The notes: generated by a model from the sequence alone, not told the origin. A stretch of DNA of 60,000 nt from Hydractinia symbiolongicarpus (GCF_029227915.1 NC_079881.1:15911501-15971500); one strand, 5' to 3'; positions 33,436 to 44,180 are shown, numbered from the stretch's first letter. Made by a program: numbers and translations.

Positions 33436-33918
33436 CTAACAATGAGCCGAATTAAAATATAAGTCACATGTGGATCTTTGAAGGGCAGAGTTTAAGAAGG
33501 GGTCATTTTCCAGGTCATTGCTCAATGCATCTTGATTGTTTATTCCCAAGACAGTACAAGCTCCCATAGAATACATGTGAATGATTGATTTACCCAATGA
33601 CTTCACCATCTGACCTGATAGTTTAGCTTCATAGATACTAAAAAGTTTTTCCATTTCTTCAGCGTTGAGTTTGTTATTTTGCTCTTCAGTGTAAATTGTT
33701 CCTAGGTATAACTTACTATTCCCAGTCAGAACCCATTGGAGCAATTTTTGCTTTTTGACCTCATTATTTTGCTGAGGAAATTCTCCTGGAACATCATGTC
33801 CAATTAAACTGTCAATTGCTGTTCCCACCATTTTTATTAGGGAGAAGTATTTTTTTAAGACAAAACCGGTAAAAAATAGCAGGATGCTTAATAACATGAA
33901 GTTAACATATTCTATCAT
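33436..33918 (-). pseudogene. Polinton protein, about 160 residues, C-terminus shifted
   Basis: The frame starts at 33918 with a hydrophobic segment (YVNFMLLSILLFFTGFVL), or possibly at the later MVGTAIDSLIGHDVPGEF, which looks like the more usual start. The central part includes KLLQWVLTGNSKLYLGTIY and GQMVKSLGKSIIHMYSMGA. Near 33450 a shift seems to have changed the C-terminus: the frame ends in FNSAHC, whereas the adjacent frame would give another hydrophobic stretch with GSLLAPLSVGLITG. The family looks conserved in my memory of Polintons, with unknown function. Confidence 0.55.
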
Positions 33919-33934
33919 TTTGTTATATCTGTTG

Positions 33935-34161
33935 TAATTTTCTTATATTCTCTTATAGCTGTCAGTCCAAAACCATTTTTGTTCTCTGTATGTTTGATTC
34001 CATCTTAATGTTGGACATATAATCACGATGAAATCAAAGTGATCAAAGTATTCATTTTATAATAATTTTACAACACGTTTAGATTTTCCACAGCCTGTAG
34101 GACCAACGAATAATGCTGTGTGAGGCTCTTTCATGTAAAGGGTGTTACTTTGTTCCGCCAT
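33935..34161 (-). pseudogene. Genome-packaging ATPase, N-terminal fragment
   Basis: This begins at 34161 with MAEQSNTLYMKEPHTALF and shows a Walker A motif GPTGCGKSKR, then FDFIVIICPTLRWNQTY, features of the FtsK/HerA-type packaging ATPases of Polintons, which pump DNA into capsids. An in-frame stop interrupts after about 35 codons, and only about 75 codons remain of an expected 220-240. The Walker B and downstream motifs are missing. The sequence runs directly into the 160-residue gene, so a deletion has removed the rest. It starts just past the major capsid gene stop, so the two were probably expressed together. Confidence 0.82.
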
Positions 34162-34165
34162 TTTA

Positions 34166-35483
34166 CTAATACAAAACAGACATAAATTCACCGTTTTGAA
34201 TGTTTAATTGAGCATCCATGATTAAATATATATAAGCGTTTAAGGGTCCTTCAGCTTCAGCGGTCTTTTCAATTTGTAAAGTGACGCCTTCACTTGCATT
34301 TTCAATCCGTCGACCGGTCCCATGCAAGGCATTCTCGTCAATTGTTCTGAAATCTAACCACAGAGCATATTTGTCTGTCAAGTAATCAGAGACTTTTATA
34401 TCGTGTAATTGCAAATGTTTTTGGATTTCGTTGGCATTGTTATCCTTTTGTTTTCATTCAGCAAACCACTTGCAAATCTCTTGATAATGTTCAAACTGCT
34501 GCATCCCTTGAGCAAAAAGTTGGTTAGGCTTGCCCTCAACGATGACAGATACCTTTTTTATTTTCGGATTGTAGAATTTACCGGTATCTCGTTTGTAGGC
34601 TTGTTCGTCTTCAAACAAAACTAAGATACCCTTCAAAGATTTACAAGGGGTATTGAATGACCAATTCCACGTTGTGTCTGACTTGTTTACTCTAATTTGC
34701 CTGTGTCTCAAAATTCTATCGTATAGTAAAGCCATGTTTTGGTATTTAAATGCAATGTGTCTGGCCAAAGTAGGTTGTGTCACAATCTCATATTCTAGAG
34801 ATATGTTAGAGATTTTATATTTAGCGTCCGGTGCTGGTGCTGCTGAAGCTCCAGAAGATTTGGTTGGAGTTGATAATATAACCTTGTCGTAATTATTAAA
34901 TGTGATCTCATAACATAACCTATTCCCTAATCTGGCTTGATAATATGGGATCGTCTATCTAACATTTTAAAATCGAGCGGAATGACAAACTTATTTTTGT
35001 ATGCATCAGCAATGGCTTTGCCTGGGACATCAGAGGTGTCTTTATCTGAAGCGTTGATCCTCAATTTCATACAGTTTTCTTTACACCCATCATTGAAGAT
35101 GATACCCTGTCTTTTGCGTTTCTGTTTTCGTACTTGGTTAGCCATAAATCTCTGTAGCACCCAAAAAGGTCAAAGTCATCAATGATCAAAATCTCGCTAC
35201 CCTCAAACTTGACAGCCAATTTTTTAACAATCGCTCTTCCAATGTTACTGACCAATGTTCTTTTTGTGTCGGCTTTTGACTCGAGTTCAATGTCAAAACT
35301 TAGTTTCGCCGTCCCTGGGATAATAACGTCATCACTACCCAAATTGGGAAACCTAACCAACAATAACTGATTTTGATCAATCTCACTTGGATTGTGTGTG
35401 ACATTTACTTTTTGACGTGAGCCTTTTACACCACGAGCAGTTCTAAGTGAACGTTCAGGATTTAACCTTTTTCCGTATTCCAT
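34166..35483 (-). pseudogene. Polinton major capsid protein (double jelly-roll), broken
   Basis: Would form the icosahedral shell of a Polinton virion. It starts at 35483 with MEYGKRLNPERSLRTARGVK. Recognisable segments are FPNLGSDDVIIPGTAKLSFD, GRAIVKKLAVKFEGSE and FDLFGCYRDLWLTKYE, then in a new frame ENCMKLRINASDKDTSDV and KNKFVIPLDFKMLD, then EYEIVTQPTLARHIAFKYQN and TTWNWSFNTPCKSLKGILV, and finally TDKYALWLDFRTIDENALHG. Length about 440 residues, as expected for the family. Lesions: a frameshift near 35110, a second near 34960, and an in-frame TGA at 34454-34456. It lies upstream of the ATPase and downstream of the minor capsid gene, the usual Polinton capsid block. Confidence 0.85.
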
Positions 35484-35518
35484 GTTTATTATTACTTTTT
35501 ATTTTACTTTTATTTCGG

Positions 35519-36075
35519 TTAGCGAATGTGAAGAACAATACTCATTGCTTCGTCTTCATCAGCATTTCTTATCATATTGCCATGCTGATCTGTGATTTTC
35601 AACGTGAGAGAGGTAAATACACCCTTTTTAAGTTTTTTGTAGTAAGGATTTTGGGCTCAACATGTGTGACGTCTTCATATTTAGCGATGGGAAAGGTTAG
35701 TAAAATATCACTTAGCTTTCCATTCTCAAGATTTTGAGTGTTGTCGAGTTCAGAGAGATGCAAATTAATTTTGGTTATTTCAGCTAATGTATTGGTCTTG
35801 ATTACTCGAGGGTCTTTGTCTAATAAGGTAAGTTCTACATTGCCTGCTAAAAATGCCTTCAATTCTCTGCTAGTGTATTTTCTTTGTGGTAGCAACTTTT
35901 CAGCTTTTCCGTCTCCAGCAGACAGAGTCACTTTTAGGGGAGCTGTGATTTGATAGGTAACATTGTCTGCAAACATCTCAAGCAATGCAAAGTCTTTTAA
36001 GCCATCCATATTTTGAATGGGGTAAGATAGATATATGGTCTTCTCACCCCTTACGACATTTACTGTGATATACAT
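35519..36075 (-). pseudogene. Polinton minor capsid (penton) protein, frameshifted
   Basis: Starts at 36075 with MYITVNVVRGEKTIYLSYPI. About 185 residues are expected, with the beta-rich pattern of a single jelly-roll. It reads to TTKNLK near 35627, where a five-A run is one base short of keeping frame. The other frame continues through FTSLTLKITDQHGNMI to a stop at 35519. Minor capsid proteins occupy fivefold vertices of Polinton capsids (family knowledge). It is divergent to the 36116 gene across a 40-bp spacer and lies just upstream of the major capsid gene. Confidence 0.78.
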
Positions 36076-36115
36076 TTCTTGTATTAGAGAATAGAAGATA
36101 ATATTTTAAATAATA

Positions 36116-37280
36116 ATGGAAAACATTTTTAAATATAATCCCAATGTGCTTTATAAGCCAAATGGAGGACAAGACCTTCAGATATTGGTTACTAAAGATT
36201 TATACAAACAAACAATTATTGTCTCTAAAAATGGTTCTTTTCCTGCGAGCTTTCCCAATATTTTTACTAATTACGAAATGGATAAAAACGAACAACGCAT
36301 GAAAATTTGGCAGGAACAACCATTTAAATTATGGCAAACCCAACTCAATTTCGCTACCTGGTGCGCTTCTAGCGCGTGCGGTGTTAGTTCAAAACACTTA
36401 ACGAACGAAAAGAATCTTCTTGTGATGGCTCTGTACAGGTTTCATGTGTATTACCACATTCGTCGAATTTTCAAACAGTTACAAACACCGCTTCCGTTTG
36501 AAGACAGTTTCGATCAATATAACAATCCATACAACAAAGAAGAGTTTTTTAAAAATCTGTAGTCAATATGGTGTCGATTCTGATCCTAAAAAATACAAAG
36601 GGCAATATTTTTACAGCTCGTATCAAAAAAGACGTAAAAACTATCCAACCACAGGTCTGAGTTATTTCAAAGACAACTCCATGACACGTTGGATTATAGA
36701 AAAATCTAAAGGCTTCACCAAATCAGGTCTTTTCATGATTTCTGAAAGCGCGCGAGCATATGCGTTTCTTATTCTTAGTTCGCAAGCCTCAGCTCGTTCT
36801 TCTATCCTAGGTAATAATTCAAGCGCTTTGACAGCTCAAAGAGTTTTTATGAACAACTTTGAAGACATTGTTAACCGCAGAGTTGATATTCAAGAGGATC
36901 TTAAACGTTATCAGGATACTTTAAATTACGCTTCAAGCAAAGTTGATTATTCAGTTGGACAAGGCATTTACATGTTACCCAGTGATATGAATCTAAACAT
37001 CAAGTCGGGAGTGTCTGGTTACAATAACAAAATTCTCATATCTGAGAACTTGAGCCTCGGAAGAAATAAAATGATTAATGTTATGCAAGAGCATCATATT
37101 TCAAACAAGGTGACTAGCTCCCTAACACAAACAAAAAATAAAAGTTCACAAAAGGAAGTTCACCACATAGAACACCCAAGAGTGAGTCAAACAAATTCAC
37201 TCCCATCTCACGAGGAAGAAAAAATTGCTTTGATTTTAGTGATAACAACGGCTTTTAGCATATGGTATGCGTTTAGATGA
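36116..37280 (+). pseudogene. Polinton accessory protein, about 388 residues, frameshifted
   Basis: The frame starts at 36116 (MENIFKYNPNVLYK), covers WQTQLNFATWCASSACGV and YRFHVYYHIRRI, and stops at 36562 after a run where one extra A shifts the frame. The second frame carries on to 37280 with NSMTRWIIEKSKGF, LILSSQASARSS, RVFMNNFEDIVNRRVDIQ, MLPSDMNLNI and a C-terminal membrane segment (IALILVITTAFSIWYAF). Proteins of this type recur in cnidarian Polintons in my memory. Their function is not known to me. The strong conservation suggests a structural or virion role. Confidence 0.72.
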
Positions 37281-37422
37281 CCTTGTTTGAAAGAAATAAG
37301 GAATGACGTCAATCAGATGTCAATCATACTTAAATAACAAAAGAAAACAATGCATTCCTGGCATACCAAATCTCCTTAGCAACGAACACTTTCGATTTTA
37401 ACTTTTCTTAAGTAAACAGTTA

Positions 37423-37503
37423 GACGGAACAGACGACAAGAAGTGTAAGGGAGTCAAGAAGTGTGTAGTAAAGAAAACCATGGGGTTTGACGATTATAAG
37501 AGA
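37423..37503 (-). repeat. Polinton right terminal repeat, inner part
   Basis: Inverted copy of 22165-22249 in the left repeat (starts TAAACAGTTAGACGGAAC). It breaks off at the Helitron insertion after AAGAGA, exactly where the left copy reads AAGAGA|TGC, so the Helitron entered between A and T. Confidence 0.9.
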
Positions 37504-39424
37504 CTAGCTGAATACCCGTGGGGGAATCCACTGAATCTCTCATTAAACCGATGTAAGGGATACCAAACAAAAACATACAACACAGTAATATGAATAAATA
37601 TGTGCAGCAATAAAAAAATAACAATAAAAGAGAAAAAAACCCTGGGATTGAAGTTGCTCACAATCTGCGTTATATTTGTACCCGCTGAAACAGAACGCTT
37701 AAAAATATAAGCATGTCCAGCAACAAATAAAAATGCAAAAAGTTTAACAAAATCGAAGGTGGCTAACAAATCTGTTAAAACTTTGCTTTGCCATACCCGA
37801 AATATAAAAGGGAAAATGGTATACCAGACATTAGAAAAAATCGATAAGTCACACAAATAAGGTTATTGCAAAGTTTCCACAACGTACAGATTCTAATGCA
37901 TCATACCAAATTAGCTATTTAGTCTATTGCATATAGCAACCTTCCCAATGCGCAAACGTGCAGTGCATGATAACAATGCAGTGTTTTCGAATTGAAGAAT
38001 CGAATATTATTTTAAACGGTAACGTAACAGATGTAAACATTGATTTAACTTTGTTTACATTAAGGTTTATTATAACGACATCAACCACTTCGTAGCGTTA
38101 AAAACAGTAACAACGAAAAAATACTTTCTACATTTTATATAAACTCTTCTCTATTATATACACGCTGTATTTTATAAGAATAGTGTTTTTTTTTTCGTTT
38201 CGGCCTTCATGTTCTTAGCTTTCCCTGGTGTACTTGCCCATTGTTTTGGAGAGAAAAAGGTTCAGTCATACAAATTTTTATATTAAAAGAAACAACCAAG
38301 CTTAGACATATTCTTAGGATATTGTGACCCATTGTTTAGAGTATATTCTTACAAAAAATGTTAAATATGTTCAGGCTAAAGACAAAACATATTTAACTTC
38401 ATATTAAAGGGAAAGTTTAGCTGGAAGCGTGTAAACGGCTTAAAAACGTCGCTTTACATTTTAGATTCTTATAAAAATTGTGTCAAAAGAAAACGCATTT
38501 AAGCTCAAGACGCAACAAGGAACTAAAAATTTAAAGGAAAAGCTGAGCTCTGAAAGTTAAAACGGTTAAAAAAAAACGTTAACACCTAAACTTATCTCTT
38601 TACCAGATAAACTAAACAACACAACTGCCTTTCTTTGGCTTTCTCAGTTAGCTAGCGTCTCTGGATAAAAGACCAATCAGTTTTTTACTTCGATTATTAA
38701 ACTTCGCTTCATCCCAAAGAAAACAAATTGAAAATGTATAGATAGCTACAATTGTCTGATACTTTACCAATCAGTTCTCTTTTTGCCGTTATATTATCGT
38801 ACGTTTTTCTTCTTTATAACAAATATTTCTGGCAACAACATAAACTTTTTTTATTCTCGCTCAACATCAACAGTCGCTCTACAATGACAACAGTTTTGTT
38901 CTTTACTTCTTAGATTCGAATTATCATTCGAATTCGATAGTTTTTTTAAAAGAAAGCAACTTCGGTCCCAAAACACAAAAAAGATAGAAGAAACAAATAA
39001 GCTTTAATCTAACCTCGTGATGAGTAAACCTTGTTTGAAATAACTTTTTTTTGGATTACTTTGAAAAAGAGACAACTTTCTTCGCTTCGGTTTTCATTTT
39101 TCAGTTAATAAACTTTGTTTCCGTGAGATACGGCGCGCACATGGTAAACCGGGGTTAAAATTTAATTATTCTATCTTAACCAGACCAGCGGGGCTTTTAC
39201 AACAAAAAAACAAATAAAACCATTTGAAATTGAAATTAAAATTAGTTTTAATGAGTAAGGAAAAAGAGTTTTATTTTTTTTAAAAAAATAGTATATAGTA
39301 TATAGTAACCCCCTGATTTGCGTTTTCTTTAACTTGGTAAATTTTAGCGTAACGCCACGTCGTGTGATTTGTGTGACGTGGCCTCACCGTGCGCACACAC
39401 ACACAAGGCGTATTAATATATAGA
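37504..39424 (-). mobile_element. 1.9-kb Helitron-like element
   Basis: Its 3' terminus CTAG (37504-37507) follows a CCCGTGG-type hairpin on the minus strand, and its 5' TC (39423-39424) begins TCTATATATTAATACGCC. It contains no Rep or helicase; the only notable frame is a minus-strand 120-codon one (37494-37856) with a hydrophobic stretch and no known domain. It is followed by another Helitron without a single intervening base. Confidence 0.75.
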
Positions 39425-40011
39425 CTAGTCGATAAGGCCCGTGGAAAAATCCACTTAGGCAGGATAACAGAGAAAAACAACCGTCATTTAAATTTTGATG
39501 ACGTCAGCAGAGACATGTCAGAACACAAAATGTTTTTTTTCAGAAATGTGTATGCCTGTTGCCTTCATCGTATAGATCTTGAAACGCTGAGCAAGAAAAT
39601 GTATAGGATCGCGTATTTTTGACAAACGGTTGCAGAGATATTCGGATTTGAAGGTTTTTCGATGACGTCATCAACCCGTCCATTCCGAAACGGATTCGGG
39701 GACCCAGGTTTGGGAAAATTACCCAAATTGGTCCTAGTTGGTCCCTAGTTACCCACGCGGTGAAAAATCATTGACGTCACCACCTCGTTTCCAAGTTATT
39801 TGGCCTCAAAGTTTTAGGTGCACTGTAATGGCTTCATTAATTTAATTATTAATTTAATATTGACGTTAAAGTAGTGTTATTTTCGTCGCGTCGTAACGTC
39901 AGAAAATTTAACATATTAGACATGCATTTTTCGGCAACATCAAAGGAAAATGAAGACATCCACTTTGCCTGTCACAGACACACAGACACACCTAGCGTAT
40001 TATTATATAGA
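39425..40011 (-). mobile_element. 0.59-kb Helitron copy, abutting
   Basis: Begins directly after the previous copy with 3' CTAG (39425-39428), and ends at 40010-40011 with the reverse of TCTATATAATAATACG. The interior block with CATTTTTCGGCAACATC and GGAAAATGAAGACATCC is shared with 58490-58580. No coding content. Confidence 0.8.
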
Positions 40012-40112
40012 CTAGTCGATTAGGCCCGTGGAAAAATCCACTTAGGCAGGAAAAAAAATAAATGGAAAAGAAAACAATCACTTGAATTTTGATGAAGTCT
40101 GCAAGTATCAAA
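40012..40112 (-). mobile_element. Truncated Helitron copy
   Basis: Starts with 3' CTAG (40012-40015) directly after the previous copy, carries the same CCCGTGG hairpin, and is cut off after about 100 bases where the Polinton repeat resumes. About 30 bases of the Polinton repeat present in the left copy are missing here, so a deletion accompanied or followed the insertion. Confidence 0.78.
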
Positions 40113-40416
40113 AACAGTAGAGAACAGATGACCTTCCAATCGAACAAGCATGATGTTCACACCATAAAAACAAACAAACTCGCTCTCAATGCAGATGATG
40201 ACAAAAGAATTATTCATAATGATGGAATAAGCACCTATGCGCGAGGACACTATAAGGCTACATAAGATAACAAAGAGGTAAGAGGTAAGAGGCAAAAAAA
40301 AATCGATACAAAAAAACACCTAAATTCACGCTATATCGCGTGAGTTTTAAACGAGGGATAATGCAATTTTGAGCCGGAAAGATGAATTGTCCCAACATCG
40401 GCATATTCCTATCTCT
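40113..40416 (-). repeat. Polinton right terminal repeat, outer part
   Basis: Inverted copy of 21894-22125, ending ...CATATTCCTATCTCT at the DIRS sequence. It carries an extra segment of about 59 bp at 40248-40306 with small GAGGTAA repeats not present in the left copy. Confidence 0.9.
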
Positions 40417-42044
40417 GTGTAGCTGGCAATTACATTTACATCACATCGAACAGGATCAGCCTGTTGTTGCATACACCGGCTAGTCTACTTTCTCCAGTCT
40501 GATTGGCAATTAGAAATTGGGCATCTGGGCCTGGAGTTTGTTATAAGATCTGTAGCTTGCTCTGATAATCCCTCTGAAGCCAAGCATTGCCTAAACCAGT
40601 CCCCGCCGCTAGCCTCAGTTGTTTTTGTCTTACTAGCGGGTGTATTTGTCCCTGAGCATTTGTTAAAGCTTGGGGATGCATAGGCAAGAGCACTGGATTC
40701 TGAATCGACATTTTCAACAGAACTGAATACCATGGGTAACTCTGCCAACTGAGCCTTCCTGGACCACTTTCCTGAGAACGTTGGTTATCAGACAAAATGG
40801 AGGAAACGCATAACCATACAGATCCCCCACGCCTGTTGAAGTGCATCTGATTCCACACTCTTTGGGTCGGGTCGCCACGATATATACCGTTCTAACTGAT
40901 GATTCAGACGGGAAGTAAATAGATCTATCTCTGGCTGATATCTTATTTGTGCTAGTCGTCAAAACAGTACTGGATCCAACTGCAAATTGCTCGGATCTGC
41001 AATGTTTCGAGACTCCCAGTCCACTACCACATTGAACTTGCTTGGAAGATATTCTGCATTAATAATGATCTTTTTCGAAAAAAGGAAATTCCATATTTCC
41101 ATCAGGGGAAATTCCCTGGCAGACGCCCCCCAACTCTGAGTTGAAGCATCTGTTTGAATTGTCCAATCCGATTGTAATATTTTCAGATTGGCATTTAGCA
41201 CTATGCGAAATTGGTAATTTAGACGAGCTTGATGGAGAGCCTGTATCTGTTGACATCGTAAGTAGCGGTGTTATAACCTCCCTGTGAGATCGCTGGAGTC
41301 GTGAAGGATAATTTCCCTATTAGTTTTGTTAACTCTAATATTGTTATTATGGGGTTTGAGATCAGCTGAGTGCATTTGTATACTATCTGCATTATTTTTT
41401 CCTGTGGTAGAGACAGTGTCATTTTTTGTGAGTTTATGATGAGTTCCAGGAACTCTAATTTCTGAACTGGTACAAGTTGAGATTCTTCTTGATTTATTAC
41501 ATATCCTATAGGACATTAGGCATAGAAACTCGTAAAGATTTCCCTCCAAGAGAAACCTTAGATACCTTCTCGAGTGAGGATTTATTGGAATGCAAAAATA
41601 TGCATCTTCTAGGTCTATTTTGCACATATAATCGTTTTGTTGCAAAAGATCTTTCAGGAGACTGAGACTCTCTGTTGCTGTTTAAAGTCTTCAAACTTAT
41701 TATGGGACGATTACCCCGTCCTTTATCGGGACTACAAACATGTTGCTCAAAAAATGGTTCTTTATAGGAGTCCCTTTGTGAATAGCCCTTTTTTGTATCA
41801 TACTTGATACTTCAGTAATCGTTCCTCCTGACTCATTTGAGGAGTCCGAGGTACTTGATTCTGTTCTGGAGGAGAAAGGAAAGGAATTGTGTACCCTTTT
41901 ACTTTCCCTTAAATCTTTTGGATCCTGCGTTAACTTTGCCCACTTTAATACAAAATGTTGAATACCTTGTGGAATTTGATTCGTGAACAGAGATCTTATC
42001 AGTGGATGCACAAATCCTAAATCAACCTTCACTATTTCTGGCAA
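40417..42044 (-). pseudogene. DIRS polymerase region (RT, RNase H) and recombinase start, decayed
   Basis: On the minus strand: NHFLSNMFVVPIKDG (42044-41700) marks the start of the reverse transcriptase; CKIDLEDAYFCIPI with YLRFLLEGNLYEF (41645-41500) includes the catalytic Asp of motif A; TLSLPQEKI and LIGKLSFTTPAI follow (41422-41219); IQTDASTQSWGA and NAEYLPSKFNVVVDWESRN (41201-40959) mark RNase H; and RYISWRPDP-like and PPFCLI segments lead to the recombinase N-terminus at 40748-40417. Several stops and shifts break it. The intact FADD-like motif of the polymerase was not found. The recombinase continues at 21893-21584 beyond the Polinton. Confidence 0.78.
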
Positions 42045-42198
42045 AAATAGATAAAAAAAGGAAGCTTTCTTCCCTGCAAAATTGATATGTTGGTATATTT
42101 ACCACCTTGACTGCATTGTCTTGTCGCATAAAGAATCCACGCCCTCGAGAACCTCTCCAACGGCTCAGAGGGCTTTCACGAAAGGGTTGCTGTTTTTG

Positions 42199-42960
42199 TT
42201 AACCTTTGAATTTCTTGTTAATGAGATCGGTGTACTTTTGTTTTGTCTTCATACTATTACACCAGTCTTCACGAAATTTCGCGCCGAACAACCTTTCGTC
42301 CATGTTTGTCAACAGAGATGACTTTTCCTTGAGCAACTGCTTGCCTTTTGTTTCCTTCATTGGGGCAGTTAATACTCGCACCCTTCTTCCATAAGTGATG
42401 GTGTTGCTTACCTGACCAAGCAATAATATGCTCTGTTCAACTAGATTATTCGTCCATAGAGTGCTCAATTAGGTTGTTTTCAGAGGCCAAACCTTTTTTG
42501 CAAGGTAGTCCACACCCTGGACAAAGGTCTGATAACATCAGTCAATTTTTGCTAAATTTTTGAGCTCGTTTTATCCTCTGTCGCAACATATGGTTTGTGA
42601 CGTTCTTCTAATAGACTTTTCAAATAAATATCCAGAGTTCCTGGTTTTGGCCCATTGGTCGGTACCGGGTTCTCCTTCAAAATGCAGTTCTTCAAATCTG
42701 CATCACTGACGTAAGTTGAAAAATGTTTTTTACATACTCTATTTGATCCTTTGATAGTTCATAATTATACTCACTTCAAACTTTTTCAAAGGTGGACAAA
42801 AACTTTTGTTGTGGTCGTCACAATCACAAGGAAGGGAATGTTTCCTCTTCCTTCTTTTCTCTACAAGGCTGGCATTAGCATCGGTCCCAACACCATCGGA
42901 GTTCATAACATTATCCTCAACAGTTAAATTTGAGTTTAAGGCTGTTGAATTTGTGGCCAT
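42199..42960 (-). pseudogene. DIRS gag-like region
   Basis: On the minus strand 42468-42199 encodes NNLVEQSILLLGQVSNTITY followed by a Lys-rich stretch with LFGAKFRED, the pattern of DIRS gag-like proteins. A further stretch at 42600-42700 encodes PGTLDIYLKSLLEERHKPY. A Lys/Cys/Asp segment at 42960-42739 (SLPCDCDDHNK) may be the N-terminus. Stops separate the parts. It lies immediately upstream of the polymerase region, as in other DIRS elements. Confidence 0.6.
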
Positions 42961-43590
42961 TCTAAAGTAAGAATTGGCATATTTTTATAAACTTTCTACT
43001 AAAATTTTAAAGCAGAACCTCTCGACATGAGAGAATTCACCAAACAGAAAAATGCCTTTGTATATTTTAAGATACTTTACTCAGTTATCTCGATAAAAAA
43101 ATACAAATATTTAACGATAAAGTTAGATAACGGATATCTTGAAATACATAAAAGTATACGTTTTGTTCGCCAGCGAAAGGTTGCGAAAGGAGGATATGTG
43201 TAGCCCGTAGGGTCACACTGATTCTAGCGCTATAGGGTTGATGACTCAGCATTAAATCCACGGAAATTTTATGAAATAGAATCTTCCACACCCATGTGCA
43301 ACATTTGTTTAAAACCAAATCTATCTTCAATGAGTTTTTTAATTATGTTTTGAACGCACAAGTTCAATCACGTGTTTTGGCTTTGCGGGGCTTTTCATCA
43401 TCAGGGTAAATTAGCTCTAAAAGCAAAATTGTCCGTCGCCATCTTTGTCTGAGTGAGGCTTCTTTTCACCTAACTCGCCCCAGGGCAGGGTTAGGTTATC
43501 CATAAATAGACCACGCTCTCTTTGACGAGTTGATCTGTTCAGTTTTACTCCAAAGTTTTACAGAGACAACCAATTTTTCTTGGAACAATC
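42961..43590. other. No gene seen
   Basis: About 630 bp between the DIRS remnant and the Harbinger-like element. No terminal repeats for the DIRS could be found here. Confidence 0.5.
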
Positions 43591-43593
43591 TAA

Positions 43594-44177
43594 AGCCTGT
43601 CGCAGACTGACTGGCGATTGCGTTGCGACTGCGTTACGTTGCGCAATGTTGCGTACAATGCAAACAGTTTTAAAAATACCCCCTCAAGGGTGCTGCAAGA
43701 TTGACGCAAGAGCGCAAGAATATCAAGACTTTTTGATATTTTGCTTCGTTGCGTCAATCCTGTGGCACTCTTGCAGCACTATTTCAAAATGTGAACACGA
43801 GCGCAACGTGCGCAAGTATGACCCAAGAAATTTAAAGGGCTGGAAGATTCATTTTTACTTGGAGAGTATAACGTTGTCAACAGAAAACGAACAAAAACTT
43901 GCTGAGGCTGTGAGAAAATATCCTGTTTTATATGGTAAGCAGAATAAGTATTTTAAAGACAGAAATAAAAAGAGACTTGTTTGAAAAGATAATTTTCTTC
44001 TGTAACTTTGTTTCAAAAGTATAAAACTTAAAAAGTTACAGCTTTGTCTTCGCCTATGTCGCTAAAACTTTAACAAAATCCTTGCGCCGATGTGAACGTC
44101 TTGCGGCATTCTTGCGCCACTATTAAAACTTAAACTCCATTGCCGCAAGCGCAACGCAAGTCAGTCTGAACCAGGCT
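43594..44177. mobile_element. Harbinger-like element, TAA target duplication
   Basis: The ends AGCCTGTCGCAGACTGAC and AGCCTGGTTCAGACTGAC are inverted (43594-43611 and 44160-44177), and TAA flanks each (43591-43593 and 44178-44180). Three-base TWA duplications are typical of PIF/Harbinger elements. Subterminal GCGTTGCG-rich stretches also mirror each other. The 584-bp element encodes a piece of the family's accessory MADF-type protein but no transposase. Confidence 0.82.
43860..43984 (+). pseudogene. MADF-like domain fragment
   Basis: The open frame at 43580-43984 includes the terminal repeat and ends with ENEQKLAEAVRKYPVLYGKQ followed by NKYFKDRNKKRL, which fits the start of a MADF (Myb/SANT-like) domain: an acidic lead, a helix with an aromatic-proline kink, and a basic helix. 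Harbinger elements carry such a DNA-binding protein beside the transposase (family knowledge). Here the C-terminal two-thirds of the domain is missing. Confidence 0.6.
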
Positions 44178-44180
44178 TAA

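Larger units (their letters stand above)
21894..40416. mobile_element. Polinton/Maverick, decayed, inserted in a DIRS element
   Basis: This is an 18.5-kb virus-like DNA transposon (about 12.8 kb without later insertions). Diagnostic content: protein-primed DNA polymerase B (minus), DDE integrase (plus), major and minor capsid proteins, a packaging ATPase fragment and several small conserved genes. Both ends start AGAGATAGGAATATG read inward, the AG start usual for Polintons. They are flanked by GTAGC-containing near-copies (AGTAGC left, TGTAGC right with one extra base), in keeping with a 6-bp target duplication. The host is the DIRS recombinase gene. A cysteine protease was not found. Nearly all larger genes carry frameshifts or stops. 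Confidence 0.9.

Noticed and set aside
22317-36562. Programmed ribosomal frameshifting at the A-runs
   Set aside because: The shifts occur in many genes and in both directions and lie beside in-frame stops. Decay or assembly error is simpler. No slippery site with a following pseudoknot was seen.
37494-37856. A 120-codon minus-strand gene in the Helitron
   Set aside because: It runs through the Helitron 3' terminus, has only a hydrophobic stretch and shows no Rep or helicase motifs.
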